Positions 31,697 to 37,598 of a stretch of DNA of 37,598 bases are shown here, in pieces. Numbering within the stretch: position 1 is the stretch's first letter; every line of letters starts with the position of its first letter. Made by a program: the position numbers and the translations under genes. The notes under the pieces were generated by a model. That model was given only the letters and a program-made list of their open reading frames with translations. It was not told the origin of the DNA and did not search any database. The DNA lies in NCBI RefSeq assembly GCF_026393345.1, contig NZ_JAPLAI010000051.1, forward strand, positions 1-37,598, read 5' to 3'. The stretch comes from Microbacterium sp. (GTDB taxonomy: Bacteria; Actinomycetota; Actinomycetes; Actinomycetales; Microbacteriaceae).

Positions 31697-32547
31697 AGCT
31701 CGCACGCTTCCAGGTCGGTGACTCGGAGGTGCGCCTCGGACGGGTCGAGGGCGACCGCATCGTCGACATCACGGAGGCCGCCGGCGGCGCATCGCTGCGG
31801 GCGATCCTGCCCCGCCTCGAAGAGCTGAAGCCCGCGCTGGCCGCGGCATCCGGCGACTCGCATGCCCTTACCGAGGTGACTCTGCGCAACCCGATCGACG
31901 ACCCGCAGAAGGTTCTCGCGATCGGCATGAACTACCGGGAGCACGCCGAGGAGGCCGCTGCCGCAGGCATCGCGACTCCCACGAGCCAGCTGTGGTTCAA
32001 CAAGCAGATTTCCAGCCTCAACGACCCGTTCGGCGACGTCGTGAAGCCCGCGATCTCGGACGCACTCGACTACGAGGTGGAACTCGGCGTGGTCATCGGC
32101 ACGCAGTGCCGCCGGGTCACCCGCGAGAACGCCCGGGACGTGATCGCCGGCTATGTCGTCACGAATGACATCTCGGTGCGTGACTGGCTGCAGAAGAAGT
32201 CGCCGACGTTCATCCTCGGCAAGGGCTGGGATACGCACGGCCCCATCGGACCGTGGCTGACCACCGACGATGAGATCGACGACCCGCTGCAGCTCCGCAT
32301 GGTGCTGACGGTGAACGGTGAGGTCCGTCAGGACCACGTCACCGACGACATGATCTACGACATCTACGAGCAGATCGAGTACCTGACGACCGTCATGACG
32401 CTCATGCCGGGCGACGTCCTCCTGACCGGAACGCCGCAGGGCATCGGCGCACCCATGGGCAACTTCCTGCGGGTCGGCGACGTGGTGCGCGCGGACATCG
32501 AGGGCCTCGGCTTCATCGAGAACCACGTCGTCGCCGATGACATTTGA
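31693..32547 (+). CDS. Fumarylacetoacetate hydrolase family protein
   Basis: A 284-residue FAH-family enzyme. The N-terminal cap (1-70) is followed by the catalytic domain with VLAIGMNYREHAEE, the metal-binding acidic pair in DYEVELGVVIG, the VTNDISVRDWLQKK motif and the late MPGDVLLTGTPQGIG. Members hydrolyse acylpyruvates, decarboxylate or isomerise 5-oxopentenedioates, or hydrate 2-hydroxydienoates. In the context of an extradiol dioxygenase and an aldolase a hydratase or hydrolase role is plausible. AAGGAGGAG precedes the ATG, which overlaps the mosaic gene stop (ATGA). A promoter for the transporter starts in its last bases. Confidence 0.92.
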   Translation: MKLARFQVGDSEVRLGRVEGDRIVDITEAAGGASLRAILPRLEELKPALAAASGDSHALTEVTLRNPIDDPQKVLAIGMNYREHAEEAAAAGIATPTSQLWFNKQISSLNDPFGDVVKPAISDALDYEVELGVVIGTQCRRVTRENARDVIAGYVVTNDISVRDWLQKKSPTFILGKGWDTHGPIGPWLTTDDEIDDPLQLRMVLTVNGEVRQDHVTDDMIYDIYEQIEYLTTVMTLMPGDVLLTGTPQGIGAPMGNFLRVGDVVRADIEGLGFIENHVVADDI

Positions 32548-32577
32548 GCGAGGATCACATACGATGTCGCACACGAT
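32537..32577 (+). promoter_or_regulatory. Transporter operon promoter with tandem operator
   Basis: The -35 ATGACA (32537-32542) and -10 TACGAT (32560-32565) have 17-nt spacing. Two abutting 12-bp copies on the minus strand, ATCGTGTGCGAC (32577-32566) and ATCGTATGTGAT (32565-32554), cover the -10 and the start site. This is a repressor-like layout. Confidence 0.65.
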
Positions 32578-32607
32578 CGCAATGATGCGAGAACGGAAGA
32601 GAAGTCG

Positions 32608-33642
32608 ATGACGAACCTGACGTCTCCCAAGGAGAAGCCGACCCTCACGGTCATCTCCGCGGCCATCGCTCCACAGCGCACTCCCCTCGACTTCGGCTGG
32701 TGGGCATCCCGCTTCTCCGTGATCGGGGTCTGGATCCTCATGATCGTGGTGTTCGCGTTCATCACGCCGGAGCGGTTCCTCACCCCCGGGGTCCCCCGTG
32801 TGATCCTCAGCGGACAGCTGGAGATCATCTTCCTGGCGGCGGGTCTGCTGTGCACGATCATCGTCGGGGAGTTCGTCGACATGTCCGTCGCCGCGAACTA
32901 CGGCCTCGCCGGCACCATCACCGCGGTGCTGTCGGTGAACCTCCACACGAACGTGTGGATCTCGGCGCTCATCGCGATCGCCGCCTCCACGCTCGTGGGC
33001 CTCGTCAACGGGCTGCTCGTGGTGAAGGCCGGTGTCAACACGATCGTCGTGACGCTCGGTATGAGCACGGTCCTCGCGGGCCTGTGCATCTGGGTAAGCA
33101 ACGCCCAGCCGATCAGCGGCATCCCGCGCGACTTCACTGCAATCGTCAACACCGACGTGCTCGGTCTGCCGATCAGCTTCTTCCTGGGCCTCATTCTGAT
33201 GCTCGGCTTCGCCTACGTGCTGCAGTTCACGCCACTCGGCCGCAACATGCGGTTCGTCGGTGAGAACCGCGAGGTGAGCCGGCTGGCCGGCGTGCGGGTC
33301 AACCGCATCCGGCTGGGGTCGTTCGTCGCAGCCGGCGTCATCGCCGGGCTCGGCGGCGTGCTGAGCGCCGCGAAGATCGGCGGATTCGATGCCGCGACGG
33401 CGCAGACGTACCTGCTCCCGATGTTCGCGACCGTGTTCCTCGGCACCGCGATCCTCATCCCGGGAAAGTTCAACCCGCTCGGCTCGTTCATCGCCGCCTA
33501 TTTCCTCGCGACCGGCACCCTCGGGCTGCAGCTCGCGCTCATCGGCACGAACTCCAACATCTGGGTGCCCAACGTGTTCTACGGCGCGGTGCTCATCATC
33601 GCCGTCACGGTGTCCACGGTGCTCGGGCGAAAAGCCAGATAG
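32608..33642 (+). CDS. ABC transporter permease, ribose (RbsC) type
   Basis: A 344-residue inner-membrane permease of the branched/sugar class with about nine or ten helices (VIGVWILMIVVFAFI, IIFLAAGLLCTIIVGEFVDMSV and others). The cytoplasmic coupling segment GRNMRFVGENREVSRLAGV and the IAGLGGVLSAAKIGG motif are typical of RbsC-like proteins. The operon encodes only one permease, so it would act as a homodimer. The partners are the lipoprotein at 33713 and the ATPase at 34870. AAGAGAAG precedes the ATG. Upstream operator copies suggest induction with the catabolic genes; the substrate may not be a sugar. Confidence 0.92.
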   Translation: MTNLTSPKEKPTLTVISAAIAPQRTPLDFGWWASRFSVIGVWILMIVVFAFITPERFLTPGVPRVILSGQLEIIFLAAGLLCTIIVGEFVDMSVAANYGLAGTITAVLSVNLHTNVWISALIAIAASTLVGLVNGLLVVKAGVNTIVVTLGMSTVLAGLCIWVSNAQPISGIPRDFTAIVNTDVLGLPISFFLGLILMLGFAYVLQFTPLGRNMRFVGENREVSRLAGVRVNRIRLGSFVAAGVIAGLGGVLSAAKIGGFDAATAQTYLLPMFATVFLGTAILIPGKFNPLGSFIAAYFLATGTLGLQLALIGTNSNIWVPNVFYGAVLIIAVTVSTVLGRKAR

Positions 33643-33712
33643 ACGTTCCATCCATCCCTACCCATCCCACAGCAATTCCGTTGCCGACGAAGTCAAGAAG
33701 GAAACGCATCAC

Positions 33713-34879
33713 ATGAAAACCCGCACACATCGTTTCGCTCGCCGTGGGGGTCTCACCCTCATCGCGGTGACCTCCGCCGCCCTCGCACTCGCGGGCTGTG
33801 CCAGCTCCACCCCTGCCGCAGAATCCTCGTCGTCCGCCGCATCGGGTGAGTCCGAGAACGCGGCGTACCTGGAGACGGTGACCCAGCCCGCCGAGTCGTA
33901 CCCGGTGCCGACGGACCCCATCGAAGGCGTCGACGCGTTCGCCGGCGGCACCGTGTTCTACGTGCCGATCACCCTGCGGGCGCCCACCTTCGCGGCGATC
34001 CAGTCGTCGCTGCAGGAAGCACTCAGCGAGGTCGGGATCACGGTGCAGTCCTGCCCGGCCGACGGCAGCCCGGCGAACATCGCCTCGTGCGTCGACCAGG
34101 CCATCGCGGCCGGCGCGCTCGGCGTCATCGCCGACGCGATCCCGTACCAGATGGGCGCCGAGGCGTTCACCAAGGCGCGGGAGGCGGGCCTGCCCGTCAT
34201 TATCACCGACCAGGGCCCGAACGAGCAGGACTTCCCCGCCGATGAGTCCCTGGCCTACATCCCGTCCGGCGCGCCGGCGACCGACGAGGCGATGCTGCGT
34301 TGGATCGCCGAGGACTCCAACGGCGAGGGCGTCATCCTCGTCAGCCGTTCTGCCGACGGCTACTGGTCGTCCAAGTTCATGAGCGACGCGCTCGAGGACC
34401 TGCCCAGCTACTGCCCCGGGTGCACCGTGGCGGCCACCGTCGACATCTCCACCGCGACGCAGGCTCAGCTGCAGAGCAACATCGCCGCCGAGCTCATCAG
34501 CAACCCGGACATCGGCTACCTCATCACCGACTTCGCGCAGTACATCCCGCAGGCCACCGGCGCGATCCAGGATTCCGGTCGCACGGACGTCAAGTTCCTG
34601 ACCGGTTCGGGCACGCTCGGCGCCATCGAGGGTGTCAAGGCCGGTCAGTTCGCCGCGGTGGCCGCCGAACCCACCGCACTCATCGGCTACCGCCAGGCGG
34701 ACACCCTGCTGCGGCTGCTGACCGGTACCCCGGTCGCCGAGATCGTGCCGGGCGAGGAACCGATCCGCCTCTTCACCGCGGACACGCTGCCCGAGAACCT
34801 CACCGACGAGGCGGCGCTGTCCGGCGAGTGGTTCGGACCGACGTCGTTCAAGAAGGACTTCGTGGCACTGTGGCAGTAA
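33713..34879 (+). CDS. ABC transporter substrate-binding lipoprotein
   Basis: A 388-residue periplasmic-binding-protein type 1 lipoprotein. The signal has a basic start (KTRTHRFARRGG), a hydrophobic core and the lipobox LAGC near residue 28, followed by a Ser/Ala linker. The two-lobed fold starts at VFYVPITLRAPTFAAIQSSL and has the LPVIITDQGPNEQ hinge-like segment. It captures the ligand outside the membrane for the permease at 32608. The ligand is unknown; the catabolic context suggests an aromatic or other carboxylic acid. AAGGAAA precedes the ATG. Its stop overlaps the ATPase start. Confidence 0.92.
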   Translation: MKTRTHRFARRGGLTLIAVTSAALALAGCASSTPAAESSSSAASGESENAAYLETVTQPAESYPVPTDPIEGVDAFAGGTVFYVPITLRAPTFAAIQSSLQEALSEVGITVQSCPADGSPANIASCVDQAIAAGALGVIADAIPYQMGAEAFTKAREAGLPVIITDQGPNEQDFPADESLAYIPSGAPATDEAMLRWIAEDSNGEGVILVSRSADGYWSSKFMSDALEDLPSYCPGCTVAATVDISTATQAQLQSNIAAELISNPDIGYLITDFAQYIPQATGAIQDSGRTDVKFLTGSGTLGAIEGVKAGQFAAVAAEPTALIGYRQADTLLRLLTGTPVAEIVPGEEPIRLFTADTLPENLTDEAALSGEWFGPTSFKKDFVALWQ

Positions 34880-36519
34880 CAGCAACAAACCAGGAGGCGC
34901 GGGCGGTCACGCCCGCGCCTCCGGCGCGGCTTGAGGTCCGTTCGCTCTCGAAGACCTTCGGAAACACCCGCGTGCTCACCGACGTCGCCTTCGACGTCCG
35001 GCCGGGCGAGATCCACGCCCTCGTCGGCCAGAACGGCTCGGGCAAGTCGACCGTCGCGAAGATCCTGTCAGGCCTGTACACGCCGGACCCGGGCAGCGTC
35101 GTGTCGATCGACGGAGAGCCGTTCGAGCTGCCCGTCCGCCCCGACGAGGCCCGCCGGCGCGGCATGGCCACCGTGCACCAGAACCTCGGGCTGCTGCCCG
35201 GATACACGGTGCTCGAGAACCTCCGCATCGGCCGGTTGCGGGCGCGCGGCGTGCTGCACCGCATCGACTGGAAGCGCGAACGCGCCGAGGCCGAAGCCTC
35301 GCTCGCGCGCATCGGCCGCTCCGTCCCGCTGGACGCGAAGGTGGGCGCCCTCCACGAGGAGGAGCGGTCCACCGTCGCCATCGCCCGCGCGCTGCAGGAC
35401 AGCGAGCCGGGCTCGGGCGTCATGATCTTCGACGAGTCGACCCGCGCTCTCAGCCGCCGCTCGCTCGAGCACTTCTTCGCGCTGCTCAACGAGATCGTCT
35501 CGACCGGCACCGGCATCCTCATGATCACGCACCGGCTCGAGGAGGTGCTCGACGCCGCGGACCGTGTCACCGTGCTGCGCGACGGCCGCACCGCCGCATC
35601 CGGCTTCGACGTGGCCGGTATGGATGAGGCCGAACTCACCGGCATCATGCTCGGCCGCGACGTGGACACCCATGTGTCCCGGCTCGAGACGTCGTTCGAC
35701 GCCAAGTCGACCGTGCACATCACGGGCCTGCGCAGCAACCTGCTGGGCGGCGTCGACATCGACGTCCGCGAGGGCGAGGTCGTCGGAGTCACCGGCATCG
35801 CCGGTTCCGGTTACGAGGATGTGCCGTACCTCGTGAGCGGTGCGAAGCGCGCGACCGGCGGCGCGATCCGCCTCCCCAGCACCTCGGGCGACGGCATCCG
35901 GGTGCCCGGACTCAGCCCCTCCACCGCCATGGCGCACGGCATCGCGCTGCTGCCCGAGGGGCGCGAGCACGCAGGCCTCGCCATGCAGATGACGGTCGCC
36001 GAGAACGTCTCGTTCCCGCACACATCACTGCGCAGGAGGGCGCTCCTACCCAACGGACGCCGCGCCGAGCGCGACCGCACCACCGACTGGATCGGCCAGC
36101 TCGATGTGCGGCCGCCGCGCGCGGAAGCGGTCGTCGGCACGTTCAGCGGCGGCAACCAGCAGAAGGTGTTGCTGGCGAAGTGGCTCTCGACCTCTCCCAC
36201 GCTGCTGGTGATGCACGAGCCGACCCAGGCGGTCGACGTCGGCGCACGCCGCACGATCGTGGGCGCCGTCCACGACGCCGCCGAAGCCGGCGCGCACGTG
36301 CTCGTCGCCGACGCGGACGAGAACGTGCTGTCGATGCTGTGCGACCGCGTGCTCGTCTTCGAGGACGGCGTCATCACGCGTGAACTCACGGCGCCGATGA
36401 CCCCGGACGACATCGTCGCCGCGATCTACACGAACGGCTCCCGCGCGCGGCTCCGCGACCGCGGGGACACCGCCGCCTCGGCGGAGAACGCCACCACGAC
36501 GGAAGGGACCGCGGAGTGA
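34870..36519 (+). CDS. ABC transporter ATPase with two nucleotide-binding domains (RbsA-like)
   Basis: A 549-residue tandem ATPase. Domain 1 has Walker A GQNGSGKST (53-61), Walker B IFDES (D188/E189) and H221. Its signature is degenerate (LHEEERSTVAIARAL). Domain 2 has a weak Walker A (GIAGSG, 309-314), an intact signature FSGGNQQKV (425-433) and an altered Walker B, VMHEPTQAVDVGA, with His 449 in place of Asp. RbsA-type proteins often have one weak site, but the His is unusual. Probably one site drives transport with the other structural. The GTG at 34870 overlaps the binding-protein stop. The downstream DUF3500 gene overlaps its stop (GTGA). Confidence 0.9.
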   Translation: MAVTATNQEARAVTPAPPARLEVRSLSKTFGNTRVLTDVAFDVRPGEIHALVGQNGSGKSTVAKILSGLYTPDPGSVVSIDGEPFELPVRPDEARRRGMATVHQNLGLLPGYTVLENLRIGRLRARGVLHRIDWKRERAEAEASLARIGRSVPLDAKVGALHEEERSTVAIARALQDSEPGSGVMIFDESTRALSRRSLEHFFALLNEIVSTGTGILMITHRLEEVLDAADRVTVLRDGRTAASGFDVAGMDEAELTGIMLGRDVDTHVSRLETSFDAKSTVHITGLRSNLLGGVDIDVREGEVVGVTGIAGSGYEDVPYLVSGAKRATGGAIRLPSTSGDGIRVPGLSPSTAMAHGIALLPEGREHAGLAMQMTVAENVSFPHTSLRRRALLPNGRRAERDRTTDWIGQLDVRPPRAEAVVGTFSGGNQQKVLLAKWLSTSPTLLVMHEPTQAVDVGARRTIVGAVHDAAEAGAHVLVADADENVLSMLCDRVLVFEDGVITRELTAPMTPDDIVAAIYTNGSRARLRDRGDTAASAENATTTEGTAE

Positions 36520-37598
36520 CCGACGACCAGGACATCGACGGCTTCTTCACGACCGCTCGCGTCAGCGGGCGCGACGAATCGGTGCTGCTGACGACGGAGG
36601 ACTTCCGCGACTTTCTCTACCCGCTCGACTCCGACGAGCTCGCGCCGTGGCGTGACATGACGTACGAGCGGTTCACCGCGGAGCGCCAGAGCAACGAGTT
36701 CCTGCGCGCCCTGCTGGCCGACTGGGACAGCCTGTACGAGGAGCCGTTCGCCGGCGTCACGACCGATGGCACCGTGCGGCAGGGGCTCTACCCCCTTTCC
36801 CCCGGCGGGGGGAACGACGCGTCCACGGTCGCCGCGGCCAACGCGTTCCTCGACAGCCTGTACGAGGACCAGCGCCGGCGGGTGAGCTACCCGATGGACG
36901 GCCCGGAGTGGCGCGGCTGGTCGAACCCCGAGTTCGTGTTCCACCGCAACGGGATTCGCCTCGAGGACCTCGCCGACGCGCAGGCCGAGGCCTTCCTCGG
37001 GCTGCTCGCCGCATCCCTCAGTCCCGAGGGGACCGCGCGGGTGCGCGAGGCGATGGACCTCAACGGCTACCTCGGCGAGCTGACCGGCCTCACGAACGTC
37101 ATGAACAACCGCTCGTTCTGGGTGTCGATGTTCGGCACGCCGGCGACGGACCAGCCGTGGGGCTGGCAGCTGTTCGGCCACCACGTGTGCCTGAACTTCA
37201 GCGCGGTCGGCGGCCGGGAGGTCGTGGCGCCGACGTTCATCGGCGGCGAGCCGGCGCTCGCCGAGGGCCGCCCGCCGCTGTTCGATGCCCGTGAGCGGCT
37301 GGCGCGCGCGCTGTCGTCGTCGCTGACCGCGGAGCAGCGAAAGAAGGCCGTCGTCTTCGAGTCAGTGCTCGACCCCCGGATGCCCGAGGGTCGGCTGCAC
37401 CCCGCCGACGAACGACACGTGGGCGGCGCGTTCCGCGACAACCGGGTCGTGCCCACCGAAGGGATCTGCGCGACCGACCTCGACCCGGAGCAGCAGCGGA
37501 TGCTGCGCGACATCGTCGAGGACTTCCACCTGCTCCTGGGCGCGGAGCAGCGCGAGCGCACGATGGCCGAGTACGACGCTCACCTCGGCGAGACGTGG
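36516..37598 (+). CDS. DUF3500 family protein (cut by window end)
   Basis: 361 codons are seen without a stop before the window end, so the gene is partial. The GTG at 36516 overlaps the ATPase stop by 4 bases. Motifs of DUF3500 are visible: EPFAGVTTDGTVRQGLYPL in the first third and WGWQLFGHHVCLNFSAV in the middle, followed by VVAPTFIGGEP. No signal peptide is seen. The family has no established reaction; it is common in catabolic gene clusters of soil bacteria. Coupling to the transporter suggests that it acts on the imported compound or an early product, which is inference. Confidence 0.88.
   Translation, partial: MTDDQDIDGFFTTARVSGRDESVLLTTEDFRDFLYPLDSDELAPWRDMTYERFTAERQSNEFLRALLADWDSLYEEPFAGVTTDGTVRQGLYPLSPGGGNDASTVAAANAFLDSLYEDQRRRVSYPMDGPEWRGWSNPEFVFHRNGIRLEDLADAQAEAFLGLLAASLSPEGTARVREAMDLNGYLGELTGLTNVMNNRSFWVSMFGTPATDQPWGWQLFGHHVCLNFSAVGGREVVAPTFIGGEPALAEGRPPLFDARERLARALSSSLTAEQRKKAVVFESVLDPRMPEGRLHPADERHVGGAFRDNRVVPTEGICATDLDPEQQRMLRDIVEDFHLLLGAEQRERTMAEYDAHLGETW

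Noticed and set aside
24613..32547. Classical homoprotocatechuate pathway
   Set aside because: The dioxygenase fits that group, but the semialdehyde dehydrogenase and isomerase are missing, and two hydroxylases, DLH and amidohydrolase genes are extra. The substrate is left open.
31489..33651. A 720-codon minus-strand open frame across the FAH and permease genes
   Set aside because: The opposite strand encodes clear enzymes and a membrane permease. The minus translation is low-complexity His/Arg/Asp-rich and matches no family.

Overview
The window is high-GC actinobacterial DNA. Codon use, many short or absent 5' leaders, frequent 'gcatcc/ggatgc' words and a DUF7882-type small protein point to Microbacteriaceae, probably Microbacterium or a close relative. 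The genus is inference. No phage genes, transposase, rRNA or CRISPR array is seen. Genes are tightly packed. The only stretch over 300 bases without a protein gene is 18141-18595, which holds two tRNAs and a terminator.

Region 1 (1-20 kb, chromosomal backbone): metY with a CoA-binding protein; a phytoene-dehydrogenase-like flavoprotein coupled to an SRPBCC protein; a lipase-maturation-factor-like membrane protein; a zinc alcohol dehydrogenase with a small membrane-anchored partner; an SDR; an MMPL exporter facing a TetR regulator; a DUF7882 protein; a DHFR-like reductase facing a DUF2255 protein; a PuuB-like amine oxidase; a lipoprotein; acetolactate decarboxylase; an unknown protein; a lower-GC DUF4365 gene that looks acquired; tRNA-Met and tRNA-Thr; and an M23 peptidase. 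Several genes start 6-7 nt after a TAnnnT-like box, as expected for leaderless mRNAs.

Region 2 (20-21.8 kb): an inositol-monophosphatase-family enzyme and a membrane protein with a Pro-rich tail.

Region 3 (21.9-37.6 kb, accessory catabolic locus): a minus-strand operon encodes an extradiol dioxygenase, an RraA-family aldolase, a dienelactone-hydrolase-family protein and a Bcr/CflA transporter, with a divergent LysR gene. Next come a GntR/FCD regulator, two flavoprotein monooxygenases, an amidohydrolase-2 protein lacking expected metal ligands, an NTF2-like protein whose middle looks replaced by a piece of acyl-CoA ligase, an FAH-family hydrolase, a ribose-type ABC transporter (permease, binding protein, ATPase) and a DUF3500 protein cut by the window end. 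Together these could import an aromatic or cyclic acid, hydroxylate it, cleave it in meta fashion, hydrolyse and hydrate the product and split it by aldol cleavage. The substrate cannot be read from the sequence.

The clearest regulatory signal is a 12-bp word (ATCGTGTGCGAT and variants) in abutting tandem or inverted copies at three promoters: the GntR gene, the divergent amidohydrolase/monooxygenase pair, and the transporter operon. It is the best candidate for the GntR operator and would tie these genes into one regulon.
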